A DNA stretch of 64,000 bases, from NCBI GenBank assembly GCA_000149265.1, contig CH002035.1, forward strand, positions 103,895 through 167,894, read 5' to 3'. The translations under genes were made by a program, and so were the position numbers. Shown here piece by piece: positions 10,743 through 23,572 of this stretch. Source of the stretch: Ciona savignyi (Eukaryota; Chordata; Ascidiacea; Phlebobranchia; Cionidae). Under the pieces are notes generated by a model. The model worked only from the letters and a program-made list of their open reading frames with translations. It had not been told where the DNA came from and made no database searches. Every line of letters begins with the position of its first letter. Within the stretch, counting starts at the first letter, position 1.

Positions 10743-12032
10743 AAAAAACTGTCATTATTTATTATTTCATTTTATTATTTTGATATATATCTGTAAACAT
10801 TTTTGTTTATTTATATGTACCATAATATGCATAGTAGTAAAGTTTTTATTCGACTAGAGGTCAATTTTATGTCTAATACGTTTTATAATTAAACAATAAA
10901 ATAACAAATTACAAAAAAATCATGATGAATAACAAGTGTTCATTAGTATTTCGGACTCATCTGTTTCTGCTTATTTAAGGAATATGTATATCTTGTATAT
11001 GGTGTACCAAATGTGGTTAGGTAGGTTAGAGTTAAATATTTTTGCACGTAAGTGTTAAGCATACAGTCAAAGGTTTTTTAATTTTAATTACAATTCTCTA
11101 GTTAAACTATATTAACACCATAAAGAAAACTGTTATATTTTTCATTTAACTCTGCAAGTTTAAGCTACGGTTTATTTTTGGAGTGTCAACCAGTGTTTTT
11201 AACCAAATTAGGGACGTTTTACTCTGTTTATTTTGTTTAGTGGGTGCTTATTTGGTGAGCACTGTGCACCGTGGTAATGCTGCAGCGGTTCGCCAAGTAT
11301 TCACTACAACTTAAACGTCTGCGATAAGGTGACGTCATCCACTTGAAAACCGCACAATCATTCTGGGAACGCCTCAACGTATGACGTAAGGGAAGAATGT
11401 TCGGTTGGTCATCTGATTATGACGTATTCATTACAAGTTGCCTCAGGCCTGTTCATGTGCAACAAAGAAATTGGGCGTTGTCCAGTTCTTGATCTGACTG
11501 TACTTAAGTGGAAGAGATAAGAACGAACCAAGTGCCAGCATAGAGGGTAACAGCGCGTCAGTTCGGCCGGCTAACCAACTCGAATTTGCGGATTTTATCG
11601 TTCAAGGATCGTAGGCAAAAAAATCTTCTCTGTTTAAAACTCTGGATTGGTAGTTGCCGGCTTTTAAGCTTTTCGTGTTTTCCGAATGAAGCCATCTTCA
11701 CTACTGCCCAACGAGCCAGACAGATCCTTCATTTATCATTTGCTTAAAAAGCTAAAAAGCAAGTGGATATGTCCTAAAGTTGAAAGCCAATCGCTATTTC
11801 TGCACGGAGCTTGAGGTGACGCAGTTTACACCGCAGAGCATTCTCGCTTTGTCTGGTTTGGTTCATCTTAATTTCCCTAGTTCTGGTTTGCATTCAGTTC
11901 ATCAATCAACTTCGGTGAGGGCCATCATCGGCGAGTGGTTTTTGTTTTGTAGGTTCCATGTTTTTTGCTGGGGATATATTTAGCCTTCGCTACGGCCTGA
12001 TTTACGTATGTAGCGGTTGCTTATTTGCTTAT
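10743..12032. other. No recognised exon; CRE-like motifs
   Basis: This lies upstream of the NACHT exon, where 5' exons and the promoter of the NLR gene could be, but I could not pick out an exon confidently. Around 11330-11430 there is one GTGACGTCATCC and two TATGACGTA motifs, a cluster of CREB/ATF-like sites. That may be an LTR relic or a promoter. A short plus-strand frame from the ATG near 11686 is unassigned. Confidence 0.3.
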
Positions 12033-12331
12033 TGTCCGGCCCGATAGTCTAGCGGTTAAGTGCGCCGCCTTTCAATCGAAGGTTGCAGGTGCGAAACTGG
12101 TCGCTAGCTAGTCGGTTGTGTCCTTGGGCAAGGCACTTTACGGACATTGACTGAACCCAGCGGATTAATGGATTCTACCAAATTAAAGGAACGTGTCTAT
12201 CATATACAACACACTGCAATAGCTCCGGTAACCCGACGATGGGCGCGAGGTGATCTGACGATTGCCCGTGTGATAACCCCCTCGGTTTTCCCATTCACGG
12301 GGATAAACATGAATATCCTATATCCTATATT
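12033..12331 (+). mobile_element. tRNA-derived SINE, family A (copy 1, near full length)
   Basis: Begins tgtccggcccg with A-box-like tagtctagcggttaag and B-box-like ggttgcaggtgcgaaac, so the head derives from a tRNA and should be read by RNA polymerase III. The body contains gtccttgggcaaggcacttta and 'gtaacccgacgatgggcgcg', and the tail is a run of 'atcctat'. Six more copies occur in the window. The 75-codon frame across it is a repeat artefact shared by the other copies. Confidence 0.8.
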
Positions 12332-12984
12332 TGTTTTCCTTTTAGTTTATATATTATACAAAATAGACGGGTAGCAGTTTAGCTTTATTATCAAATTGTT
12401 TGACTCCGATAACGCAACGATACAAGTAAAATAATACATAAGCATAACCGGCTACGTAGTTTTATAAATGGGGACGGGCTGTAGGGTACGATAAGCGTAT
12501 TCCCGCCCTCGAGAGCACCGGAGCCTAGGTTATACAGACTGTGAATTTGGAACACAGTGCTATAAGCCTAGACAAATGGTGTCTGTGTTTTTCTCTGATT
12601 AAATGAGGTCTTTTATATGCGAATTTTGCTCCAAGGAAAAAGTGCGATGAAGAATATCTAAAACACAAACAATAGTTTAATTTTGCGCTAGATACAATGG
12701 TAATTAAATGCGCACTGGATTTAAACGTTTACATAAGTCGCGTTGATCGTGAATTTAGACAACAGTTTGTCATTTAGAGGTTCCTTTGTTCCTTGAAATT
12801 TTCGTGGAACTGTGTCGCCAGCCGCCAATTATGTCGGTACGACACGTTTTTGACAAGGCAACATGGCTGGGTAAATCGCCCTCCTACAGGTTCGGCTCTC
12901 CATACCCAATTCAACTGTAAACAGCTCCGATACTACGAAGGCATTTTCTTGTGTTCAGTGCAAACTTAAACCTCCTTACCACGG
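12332..12984. other. No recognisable gene
   Basis: Mixed sequence with a GC-richer patch near 12470-12560 and another near 12840-12960. Both look repeat-like, but I cannot assign them to a family. Confidence 0.35.
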
Positions 12985-14575
12985 TGGAAAGCATTTAATA
13001 TGGGTATGGGCGGGTCCTCAGTAGCTACCGGGACCAGTAATTTAGACCATGGAAGGGCCATTACTCCAGCGCCTCGGGCTAACATGTATCCGGGATATAG
13101 CGGTCAAGTCGGCCAGTGTCCTGATGAAAGCTGACTAAATGCTTGACCGGGATAGAAGCGAGATCATCAGTTTTAAAAACTCCAAAATTCCTCCATCTGG
13201 TTACAGCAAATTCTGGACAATGGCCAACATAGTGCAAAGGAGTCTCGTCTTCTTCTTGGCAAAAGGGACAGGTTGCACATGCCGTGCGCATGAGGATGGA
13301 TTGGTGCTTTGCCAAATTAGCATGACCAGTGATAATCTGAAGAACAGATTATAACTGTCTCCGCCGCAGCCGAAGAAGTTCCCTGAACAGGGATAGGCCT
13401 TGTCCAAGATACTCCTTCGTCTGACCACAGCCACAGTATTGTCTCCATTCTTCAGCATGTTTTCGACAGCTTCTGTGGAGAATCAGGTTCTTTTGTAGTT
13501 GTTTTGAGTCTTCAACTACTGAGACTCCGAATTTGACTCCGTCTCGGAAGGTTTCTTTATTGTAACTTATAAGCTGATAGATACAGTAAAACACATACGG
13601 TTTAACTGGTTGCCTGGACATGCTCGGAGCCGCGCCCCAGCAGGCAATTTATTTTGGGCCTAGTTCCAAAATGCGTTTTTGTAATAAAAGAATGAGTTAA
13701 TACACCAAAACGTTGCCACGTTATGTCGCAATGTGGGGAGGATTATAAAGGAAGTGCTGTTTTGGGAATTATGACCGGTTCGAAGGAAATGATATACAAC
13801 GGGCGCACACAGCTGCAGGCAATATTGGCTTAAATACTTAAACAATTTAACAAAACTTAATAATGTGCACAATAATATTGTATAAGCCGCGAATGTCACT
13901 ACACTTTCAAGTGGAAAGCAGAATTTATAATCACACTTGGTGGATTGAATAAGTACTCCAGCACCAGTCGATCGATCTAGTCGTGACCCATCAGTGTAAC
14001 AGACAAGCTGTGATGGGTCAGATGGGCGTGCGGGTAGAGTGATGTTGTCACGGTCGCTGGTCTGAATCGCGAAATGTCGTTCCAGATTGAGAGTGCAGGA
14101 ACTGCAATCACTGGCAATGAGAGAAGATGGATATCTTCCATTGCTTGGTTGCAGATTTCAATATGACTTTTCTTGTGCCACACTGAGTAACCAGACCCAG
14201 TGACCTAAAAATCTCAGGCGGTTTGCCATTTTTATCGCTGTGCCCTGGAGATACAGGTGCAGCGGGGGGAGGTTAAGTAGCATCTCCCTTGCCCTTGTGG
14301 GAGTGCCTTTAAAGGCGCCAGTGATTGCCCCAATCTCTAAATCTTGCGCAGGGTGTCCTGTATATTGCGCTGGTATGTTGCGCTGACTGACACTAATGAA
14401 GCATAGGTCAGGATAGGTCGGATAGTCTGACAGTAGAGCCACATCATTATTTTTGGCTGTAGCCCCCATGTAGGGCCAACTGCTCTACGGCATTGTGCTA
14501 GAGCAGCAGTTGCCTTCTTGATACGACTTGAATGGTGATTCTTCCAAGACAACTTGTTGTCTGTTTAACGTGGGG
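12985..14575 (-). mobile_element. 5'-truncated RNase H-bearing LINE (I/Jockey-group), degraded
   Basis: Reading down the minus strand, several frames join to a LINE polyprotein C-terminus. A reverse-transcriptase tail (14552-14337) contains IKKATAALAQCRRAVGPTWG and RPILTYASLV. RNase H begins with CYTDGSRLDRSTGAGVLIQ (about 13987-13935). A C-terminal gag-like zinc motif C-PFC-x10-H-x4-C, with LHYVGHCP, lies at 13300-13220. At least three frameshifts or stops separate these pieces, so it is dead. The 3' end near 12990 shares sequence with the fragment at 490-605. Domain order (RT, RNase H, zinc motif) indicates the I/Jockey superfamily rather than the Tx1/L1 type found elsewhere in the window. 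Confidence 0.75.
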
Positions 14576-15119
14576 TGGTATTTCTCTCATGGATTCCACC
14601 TCTATTGTTTAATCGGTCATCAACTCACCTTATCAAGATGATTGGTTTATTGTAACCATAGAAAGGTTTGGTTATTTACCCTAACGTCTCTGGAGCATAA
14701 TTAGTACATTTGGAAGCCAATACAATATGCTGAACTGCTACTTCTCATTGTGCAATGTATTTTAGTAGTTTGAATCAATGTTCTAAATCACCCGATGTGT
14801 TGAGGATGATACTAGGATAAGGCGTAGAAGAGTCTTTTGACTTATTTTAATCGATATTGTATGTTAAAAGACGGAGATTGATTCAGCATGGAAAAGCAAC
14901 GGTGGAAGCTTGATTTACGATTTTAAAAATTTGTGTTCGTCGCTTACAAGATTTAATAAATTTTACAAAATATTCGACGAGTCTTGTCATACACCATCGT
15001 GACAAACATGTTCTGCTGTGCTCTACGTCATTAAAATGGTTTTAAATTAATTAGGTAAGGTGATTAATAATACAAATACATGCATTATTACTATTACTAT
15101 TACTTACCTAGTGGGTGAA
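14576..15119. other. No recognisable gene
   Basis: AT-rich sequence with no open frame, repeat match or splice pair that I recognise. Confidence 0.4.
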
Positions 15120-15245
15120 TGTTTACACGTGGAACGTGTTGAATCTGTTGTTCGGTTTGTAGCATTTGTTGTGATTGATCTGCTTGTAGTGGATTTTGTT
15201 GAGGCGGTTGTGGGTTTTGTGGTTGTTGTAGGATTTGTAGAATAC
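15120..15245 (+). repeat. Degenerate TTGTRG-rich repeat at a gap edge
   Basis: The 125 bp before the gap are rich in 'ttgttgtgg', 'ttgtagtgg' and 'tttgtggttg' variants. This low-complexity repeat probably caused the assembly break. Open frames running through the gap are artefacts of the N run. Confidence 0.6.
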
Positions 15246-16120
15246 NNNNNNNNNNNNNNNNNNNNNNNNNNNNNNNNNNNNNNNNNNNNNNNNNNNNNNN
15301 NNNNNNNNNNNNNNNNNNNNNNNNNNNNNNNNNNNNNNNNNNNNNNNNNNNNNNNNNNNNNNNNNNNNNNNNNNNNNNNNNNNNNNNNNNNNNNNNNNNN
15401 NNNNNNNNNNNNNNNNNNNNNNNNNNNNNNNNNNNNNNNNNNNNNNNNNNNNNNNNNNNNNNNNNNNNNNNNNNNNNNNNNNNNNNNNNNNNNNNNNNNN
15501 NNNNNNNNNNNNNNNNNNNNNNNNNNNNNNNNNNNNNNNNNNNNNNNNNNNNNNNNNNNNNNNNNNNNNNNNNNNNNNNNNNNNNNNNNNNNNNNNNNNN
15601 NNNNNNNNNNNNNNNNNNNNNNNNNNNNNNNNNNNNNNNNNNNNNNNNNNNNNNNNNNNNNNNNNNNNNNNNNNNNNNNNNNNNNNNNNNNNNNNNNNNN
15701 NNNNNNNNNNNNNNNNNNNNNNNNNNNNNNNNNNNNNNNNNNNNNNNNNNNNNNNNNNNNNNNNNNNNNNNNNNNNNNNNNNNNNNNNNNNNNNNNNNNN
15801 NNNNNNNNNNNNNNNNNNNNNNNNNNNNNNNNNNNNNNNNNNNNNNNNNNNNNNNNNNNNNNNNNNNNNNNNNNNNNNNNNNNNNNNNNNNNNNNNNNNN
15901 NNNNNNNNNNNNNNNNNNNNNNNNNNNNNNNNNNNNNNNNNNNNNNNNNNNNNNNNNNNNNNNNNNNNNNNNNNNNNNNNNNNNNNNNNNNNNNNNNNNN
16001 NNNNNNNNNNNNNNNNNNNNNNNNNNNNNNNNNNNNNNNNNNNNNNNNNNNNNNNNNNNNNNNNNNNNNNNNNNNNNNNNNNNNNNNNNNNNNNNNNNNN
16101 NNNNNNNNNNNNNNNNNNNN
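15246..16120. other. Assembly gap, 875 N
   Basis: A run of 875 unknown bases. A length that is not a round number suggests an estimated gap size. Confidence 0.99.
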
Positions 16121-16956
16121 ATCTTTGAACCGCCCCACTTAAAATCAATATGAAAACTCTTTAGTTTAGTTTTTTTATCACGATTTTAATCACGAATCGA
16201 ATTTTTATGAAACGTTATGAAAAATATGAAAAAAGTTAAAAAAAAATGAAACGTTATGAAATTTATGAAGCGTTATGTTATAAAACGTTATGAAAAAAAG
16301 GCAATTTTAATCACGAATCGAATCGTTATGAAAACAGATTTCTTAGTATAAAATGGCGGGAAGTTCGCGGAAATATTGTTAAAAAGTTAGTTGTTTTTGT
16401 GTTTTGTGTACTGTTTTTAAACTATGACTCCCAATCGTAATTTCGTTTTAGCATTACCGCAGCATATAGTTAAGATTAATTAATTTTAGTCAGTGATAGA
16501 GTATAGGTGAATGTTTCTTTTTAGTAGACTGTTTAAAAATCAAAGTTGTATTTTGAATGATAATTTTAAAAAAATGTTTGAGTTTGTAAGCAGGGACCAT
16601 TGAGCCACCTTTTAATTATTTCGTACCAAATGACGAGCTTTTAAAGGCTGACGGTAATATTTTATCGTGATTTTGATAAAAACAAGTATATGTGTACAAT
16701 ACAGGCCCAGAAGGTTATACCATAATTTCATATTTTAATAGCCTATCAACTTTATTTTAACGAAACGCCTAGTATGCAAACTGCAATATGGTAATATGTT
16801 AATTAATATGCCTTTGCAGAAATTTAGTTTATTCTTTTAGTCAAAGGATAAATTTGTTTAGTCGAAGTTACCCAAATTAAAAATGCCCCTCAAAAAGGTT
16901 AAGCAATCTTCACATGGGTCTTTCAGTAAAGTTGAAATGAAAATTGCTGTGGAATT
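16121..16956. repeat. AT-rich repeats based on GAAACGTTATGAAA
   Basis: From 16180 to 16345 the motif 'cgttatgaaa' or 'acgttatgaa' recurs six to seven times. Two copies of 'caattttaatcacgaatcgaat'-like sequence flank this stretch. The remainder to 16956 is AT-rich, with no gene seen. Confidence 0.5.
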
Positions 16957-17236
16957 TGTCCGGCCCGCCAGTCTAGCGGTTAAGTGCGTCGCCAACTGGT
17001 CGCTAGCTAGTCGGTTGTGTCCTTGGGCAAGGCACTTAACGGAAATTGCCTGAACCCAGCGGATTAATGGGTTCTACAAAATTGAAGGAACGTGTCCATA
17101 CACAACACACTGCAATAGCTCCAGTAGCCCGACGGTGGGCGCGAGGTGATCTGACGATTGTCAGTGTGTTAATCCCCTTGGTTTTCCCATTCACGGGGAT
17201 AAACATGAATATCCTATCCTATCCTATCCTATCCTA
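16957..17236 (+). mobile_element. tRNA-derived SINE, family A (copy 2, B box deleted)
   Basis: The same family as 12033-12331. The region between 'aagtgcgtcgcc' and 'aactggtcgctagc' is deleted, removing most of the B box. The tail is a clean run of four 'tatcc' pentamers. Confidence 0.8.
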
Positions 17237-19384
17237 ATCTGTCATCATGAAAAAGGAATCTGTTCAAGAGAACATGTTTTGGCCAAGCGAAGTTTCTAAT
17301 CAGCCAGAACCGGAAAGTTTACGCATGAAAACAGTCCAGTTTCAAACCCAGAAGGAGTAAGTCGGAAACTGCAATTTCAGCCTCATCCACATGCTCCAAT
17401 TAGAGAAAAGAACAGCAATCAAAAAAGGTGAAGTCCAGTATTATAACATATTAACCATACAAAGTAGCTTTGGAGAGAGATGCAGAAGCTAAATATTAAA
17501 AAAGAAAGAGTGATATGTAGGCAGAAATTGTTCACATGTTTGGGTAATTTAGAAAGCAGTGAAGAGACGAGTGTTGAAAAAGGTGTTATCTTCGGATGCA
17601 AAAGTTGATGATTTTGTTGTAGTAGAATACACAGAGAAAAAATCTCTTTTTTGTATGCAAGCTGCAGTAAGAATTGGAATTATCTCTTTCTTCTAAAACA
17701 TCCAAAGTCCAATGGTTTTGTAGATCCGGTCTTACAGGATATACATTCTGTTCAATTGATAATATTGTACAAATATAATAATCCACCATGTATATTGGTA
17801 CCGCTATTCAAACGGAATAAAACAGTTCACTGTAGACCAGTCTAAATATACATCTTCCCCTAACGGATTTCTTCAACATTATGGTTTTATCCCGGAGGGA
17901 ATCTCGAAAAATTATTTTCAGTGTTTTATTTTCCAATGGATAAAGAGTACAATTATTACGTAATTTTGAATTAATATTTCAGAAAATACGAGTTGGCAAA
18001 GTAACCAATAGCTAATCCAATTAAGCAATGAAAACATTTTTTTCAGTTTTATTATTATTTTTACTTGCTGTGGAATTGGTTTTTAGAATTTTCGAGCAAA
18101 AAAACGTTATTTAGTCAGGTTTTTACGAATGTTGAAGATTTATGGCTTAGTAACAGCGCAAGATAAATTCCCCCATAAAAATAAAACCCAGTTTTGGTGC
18201 TGGTTTCGACGCTAATTTTGCATGAGAGCTGATATCTCGGGTATAGGATTTTGTACTCGATATTTATTTCATATTAAGCTGGATAGGATTTTGTACTCGA
18301 TATTTTATATTAAGTGGTAGTCGTTGTATCAAACTATACTAGAAAACAACAATGGAATCTAAATAACCCTGAAAATTTTCTCCGAAAATGGCCTGAAATA
18401 AAATAAGCATAAATGATAAATAAACAGATTTATTAATGAGAGCGCCCCATGCTTCCCACTAAAACTATCTATCTCAATATTGCTTTATTTTAAATTAAAC
18501 ATATGTTTAATCAAGTTGCTAATTTTACGGTGTTAGGTAGAAATATTTAAATGCAATGACAAATTATGAGTAAATAAGGGCAAATGAGAAAGACTAAGGT
18601 ATGTAAGCATTTTTGCGATTTTTTTAGTTCCGATTATTTTCTTCCAATTAAAAAACATTTGTAGCTGTTAAAATATGATTACATAAGTGAATGTAATACA
18701 ATTTTACCAGGTAGATATAAACCAGTTAAACACCCAAACCTAACACAAATCGACAGTGAATTTTATTTCGAACGAAAAATATTTGAATTCCTCATACCCA
18801 CCATGAACCCTTTTCCGGGACAACCCCCAAAATTCAAACCAGTGTTCAATACAATCAATCTGCTTTAGCGCCTCATAATAACAGAAATAATTGGTTAAAA
18901 TTAAGTGTTGGCTGATATGTATTTTATATGCAATGTCAAATTGCATGTAAACTTTTCCCAGAAAACTCCCGTCAGATTTCATAATATAAGCATGATATTT
19001 CGCATTTTAGGCATTTAGCTGCAGATATGTTTTTTTAATTAAAAAGGATAATCCAATACAAATATTAACAGAATAATATAAAATTAAACATATTAAAGAA
19101 AAATATCTTTAAACCTAAAAGTGCCCTTATAATGTATGCAAACAATCCATTATATGAATGTCGACTCATGCATGCTTTGGCAAACCTTTCTATTTTCTCC
19201 GAGATACTTTCGGTAACGATACCAAATCATGTCTGCAAACTTAGTATTGTCGTGAAAGTACACTTATTATTGTGACGTACAAAATTGTAATAATTCAGCC
19301 TGCTTATCTGAACTCGGGTATGTTTAGATTTCAAACAAACACATGAGTGTTTTTTTATTCACTTATGCTGCGTGTTTGACCTAA
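17237..19384. other. No recognisable gene; one small tandem duplication
   Basis: No domain-bearing frame seen. A direct repeat of 'ataggattttgtactcgata' occurs twice at about 18240-18305. Frames of 60-80 codons at 17419-17845 and 18740-18982 lack any recognisable motif. Confidence 0.4.
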
Positions 19385-19810
19385 GGTTGCTTATTATAGT
19401 TTCCATTTGGAAAAATGAGACAAACTTTTGTGTTTTGTCCGTTTTTTTTCTTCTTTTTTTTGTCAAACGCTTGACATGCATGACTTGTGGTTCCAACATT
19501 CACCAGAAGGGGTAATGGAATCGCGATGAAATTTTGACATTTGTCAAAAAGAAAAACTAAATTTTGGTTGATATATCCAGTGGAAGTCCCCCAGAAAGAA
19601 AAAAACGGTATTTTTTTAAAAAACAGCTTTTTGGGGAATAGCGCTTAAACGGGCTTTCCAATTTTGATAAGATTTGGTAAAATGTAAGTGTGTTTTTTGC
19701 TTTGCCAGTTAGATGAAACAAAACATTTGCATAGGGAAATACCATAAAAATGAAGATTTGTTCTGTATTCATGATTGTGACATGTCACAAGGCATGTTTT
19801 TTTTATAAAA
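19385..19810 (-). repeat. Single inverted, diverged monomer of the ~338-bp satellite element
   Basis: In reverse complement this matches the 3' end of the elements at 2933-4815 and 29274-30673. It has 'catttttccaaatgg', an A-rich 'acggacaaaa' block, 'gtcaagcg', 'gtgacaagcatg'-like and 'aatcttatcaaaattgga'-like stretches. It represents one monomer plus the terminal part. Confidence 0.55.
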
Positions 19811-19929
19811 TTTGTGACAACTAATAAAATTTGAAATGTAAAGTGTCAACGGAAACATATTTTTGGAAATAAACAACAAATGGTGACAACCAGCACACCA
19901 GAGAGTTCGTACTATAGAATGCCACCTTT

Positions 19930-20165
19930 ATCGTGTGTCGTCATCCTCATTTATTAAGGTTTTATCGACTGTTAATTTGAAACAAAAGCAAACGCAATAT
20001 ATTAACAATATAAGAACAGTCAACTCCCACTAAACCGTAAAGTAAATGTGCCACAAAATAAATAGCAGAGGTCGAACACGCAGAAGCCGTGGATAAATAA
20101 TTATTGCCAAAACGAGCGTGCGTAAGGTGTTCAACTGAAACTACGACATCCTCCCCGTCTATTTA
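19930..20165 (-). repeat. Inverted partial copy of the 25.6/26.7-kb repeat
   Basis: In reverse complement this parallels 25830-26035 and 26910-27110. Shared blocks include 'gtcgtaatttcagttcaaca', 'cgctcg', 'taataattatta', 'tatttatttgtgg', 'ctttacggtttagt' and 'aaaccttaataaat'. It is more diverged than the two direct copies are from each other. Confidence 0.6.
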
Positions 20166-22130
20166 AAATGCACAATAACAAATAAATATTTAATAGTACG
20201 CCAGTCTATCGGGTTTCTTCGTTTGTTGGGTCGCAACGCAACTTTTCTTCCGATCAACTTAACAAACAATTTGTCATGAAAGCTTACAGGCTACATGGGC
20301 ATTTATGACATCATAAGAAGCTATTTGATGTCACATTAGGGCAATTCAAAAGTACAGAACTCCTATTATAGTAGTAGGAGTAGGAAATAGTACAACACCT
20401 TATTATAGTAGGAGTAAACATTTTAAAAAATGCCAAGGTCAGAGGCGTCTCGTTTTTTCTTAAGCCATCTGGGTTAATATGTTTTGTTTTAGAATTTTAA
20501 CGTTGCTAAATTTTTCGTTTTACTTCCCTATTTTTCGAGGATACCGTGAGTCATTTAAAAAAATGCTAGGGACGTTGCGTTTTTTTTTTAAGTTTGAGTA
20601 CCGCTGCTGTAAAAAGTTATTTCGTTTTTTTACCCTACCGAATGTTAGGACCATTAGCTAAAAAACTTTAAACTGATGTACGAGATGTATTTAAAGCTTT
20701 TCAAACTGATATTTTCTTAGAAATAAAACTTGAACCGTTTGAGAAAGTTTATTGTAAATGTGTTGTTTTTTTTATATTGTGTTTTCACTATTTTGGTAAA
20801 TTTAAATCATTTTTTTCAAAACAGGCACTTTTAACAATAAAGAAGAAATATGTTCTTACGAATTGTGAGTTGGCACGCGGAAGGATTTTTCCGGTAATTT
20901 TAGCCGATTTTGGCACCCAGGCCGAGAAAGGTTGCTCACCTCTGTTCTAAATCAACCAAAAAGTCCCTGGTAAATTAACACTTCCCGGTCGACCGTTGTA
21001 AACCAATTCTGTTCAGAGCTACTCAGTTTTAAATTCCATCCTTTGCCCCATTCCCCTTTGCCCCGACCCTAGTCCTGGTCGGACTGTCTCACAGCCCCTG
21101 GCAAAATTACATCCTGCAGAAACAAACAACTCCTTCATCCAGATAAAGACGCGGCCTGGTCATCCCAATCCCATCCGACCAGACCTTGCCCCTCCATGAT
21201 GCTTTTTACAAACGATTCTTTGTTTTTAATTTTTTTTAATATATGAATTTGTCACACACATTTTTTTATATGTACATTTTTCATTTTTAAGTTTTAAAAT
21301 AGTGGGTCCGTAGCGTGTGTGACTAGGGAGAGCGTGCCACCCTGTAGTCCAGTGGAAGAAAACCCAAAAAAACAACGCGCTACATAAATATCCCATATAT
21401 TTGATAAGGCCGGAAGTTACCGCACTTGAAGTGCTGGCGAATTTTATCGCATCGTTTTATACCGCTGTGGTGTTGCGTGGTTGATGCGAAAAAAAGTACT
21501 TAAATCTGTTAATCATACACAGCACATTGCAATAATTGGCATAACCGACGGTCAATATATTATATTGTGCATTGTTGCGTAAATAATAAAATTAATCATT
21601 GTTGTGTCATAAATATGTAGGTGGACATTGTGTGTCAACAATATAATTAAGAGTATTGTTGTGTAATCAAAAATAAGTGCGAATTGCTGACTCAATCACT
21701 CAAGTGTTTTATTTTTTTTAATGAAATTTTTTTTGCGTATTTTGAACAAAGCGTGAATTCTCATACATTGGTTGAGATCAAAATACACAAATTCTAATCC
21801 TAGTATTAACAGCAATCATCATTGATCATTAAACAATTAAAGTTGTGCGGAAACATCACACGACTTACTGCTGGGCGTTCCGGCTCCATTTGTGCTATCG
21901 GACTCGAATCCCAATCTCCTAATTATCGCCGATTGTGTGTTTCCTCTTGAGCTATACCCTTGTTCCTCTTTTTTCTCTGTGCGGCCTCCTATCTGTTGGA
22001 TACTAAAATAATCAATAACTTAAGAGAGTAAATCATGTGTCTGTAAATCATGTGTGAACCACCACTATTTTAAAACCCATGTTGAGTATACGCTATATAT
22101 TTATCACCTCATCCGTAACAGTCGTACTAT
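20166..22130. other. No recognisable gene; possible old transposon ends
   Basis: At 20905-20950, 'aggccgagaaaggttgctca' followed by 'cctctg' resembles a hAT terminal repeat in inverse orientation; no partner was confirmed. Near 21510-21560 a stretch with 'aatcatacacagcacattgc' resembles the body of SINE family A in very diverged form. No coding sequence seen. Confidence 0.3.
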
Positions 22131-22349
22131 TTATTGGGCAAATAACGTTTCGAAACGACTATTAGTGTTACAAAATTGAAATATTGTTACCAAATTTTCA
22201 AATTTCGCAACGATATTAGTAACGATATTTTAAAATCAGGTTGTGGTTCCTAACATTTTTTAAACTTTTATAAACAAGATGCAAAAAATTGTTTTGACCA
22301 CTAGTACAACCAGAGAGACTAAAAAAGCACAAATGCAACGAAAAAATAA

Positions 22350-22600
22350 CGTCTAAATATCGTTACTTACGACATTTTGTAAAGGTATTTCGTTCATAAA
22401 TGTAATGACTTACATTCTGATTCGGTAACGAAATTTCGTTTCAATTAACGATATTTTGTAACGGTATTTCGTTCTTAAATGTAATATCTTACATTCTGAT
22501 TCGGTAACGAAATTTCGTTGTAAGTAACGATATTTTGTAACGGTATTTCGTTCTTAAATGTAATATCTCACAATCTGATTCGGTAACGAAATTTCGTTTT
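22350..22600 (+). repeat. 79-bp tandem repeat rich in TAACGATATT/AAATTTCGTT
   Basis: Three units are marked by 'cattctgattcggtaacg' at 22413, 22492 and (variant) 22571, a spacing of 79 bp. Units contain 'aacgaaatttcgtt', an imperfect palindrome, and 'gtaacggtatttcgttc'. Sequence out to about 22140 and 22640 has related TAACGATATT motifs, suggesting a larger degenerate foldback region. Confidence 0.75.
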
Positions 22601-22669
22601 CCAAAACATCGTCTCTTGTAACGAGTATCGTTACAAAAATATCGTTTTCATTGTTCACGTGTGTTTCAT

Positions 22670-22870
22670 AATTCAGGTGTGTACACTGCACTAGCCTACT
22701 AAATTTCAAAAAATGTCGATTTATATATACCTAAGCCGTATCAAACCAAATTGCTGACGTATATCGAAGAAATTAAGTGACGTGTTTGACTTAATTGGTT
22801 TCGTTGGAAATAGAAAGGACGTAGCAAGTTGCTGTTTTTGGTTACAAGTTTTGTATGTACATTTTAATAT
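22670..22870. repeat. Segment shared with 27180-27310
   Basis: Blocks such as 'gtagcaagttgct', 'tacaagtt', 'gtatgtac' and 'aaattgtcgattt...atacctaagc' are shared between this interval and 27180-27310, in rearranged order. This marks an old dispersed segment rather than a gene. Confidence 0.4.
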
Positions 22871-23081
22871 TTTGAGTTTCTGGTATGCATACATGCGTGT
22901 TTATGGGGCACTTCTGCATTTAATGAATTTACTTTCCTCTATTGTATAGCCAACTTAGCGACATGACCTAACCACAGCTGGAAAATGTTATAATAATTCT
23001 GCGAGCATCAAACATGGGATTGAAGAAAACGTTCAGTTGAGCTGTTTCAGAAGCTACCATTAAGCGATATGGAAGCTGTAG

Positions 23082-23572
23082 ACTAGGGGTGCCCAACCCG
23101 AGGCCCGTGGGCACATTTGGCCGTCGGGAAGGTTCTAAGTGGCCCGCCCGAGTGTTCCGATATGACCAATATTATCAAATTAGTTTGCTACGTAATTTAT
23201 GGTGAACTTACATTCTGAATAATTGGCTTTTAATTTCTGCTTTCTTTTAGTTTGTTAGATTATTAATTTTTTGCCCAATTATTTAAAAATGGCAAACGAA
23301 TATAATCATGACACATGGACGGAAAGGCAAAACGAACAGTCGTTAAAACACTTCATTAAAAGGATTCTTTCAACAGACTCGTATAATAACTCTTAAAAAC
23401 AGAATCGTTTAATAACCGAGGTTAGGCGACTGTAATTTTTGCACTCTGCAGTGACATAGAATATGGCAAATAGGAAACTAAAAGCAAGCAATATGCTTAC
23501 TGGCCCGCGCAATTATTCGTTGTCTGTGGTCCTTTGGCCATACACACTCCCGCTTTAGACTTGAGGATGAAA
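23082..23572 (+). mobile_element. hAT-type non-autonomous element (MITE)
   Basis: The left end contains aggggtgcccaacccgaggc and 'ccgtgggc', the classic hAT-type terminus. The right end carries 'tggcccgcgc' and, in complement, 'aaagcgggagtgtgtatggcc'. Flanking sequences 'gtagacta' and 'ttagactt' agree at six of eight bases, consistent with a decayed 8-bp target duplication. There is no transposase. Exact boundaries are uncertain by about 10 bp. Confidence 0.5.

Noticed and set aside
9514..10857. Several plus-strand frames opposite the NACHT exon
   Set aside because: Shadow frames of the minus-strand coding exon, with no motifs.
12147..12374. 75-codon frame recurring as similar frames near 17046 and 59661
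   Set aside because: It lies within SINE family A; the similarity is that of the SINE, not of a gene.
15060..16148. Frames of ~340-360 codons across the large gap
   Set aside because: Almost all codons are N; the real flanks give only short repeat-derived peptide.
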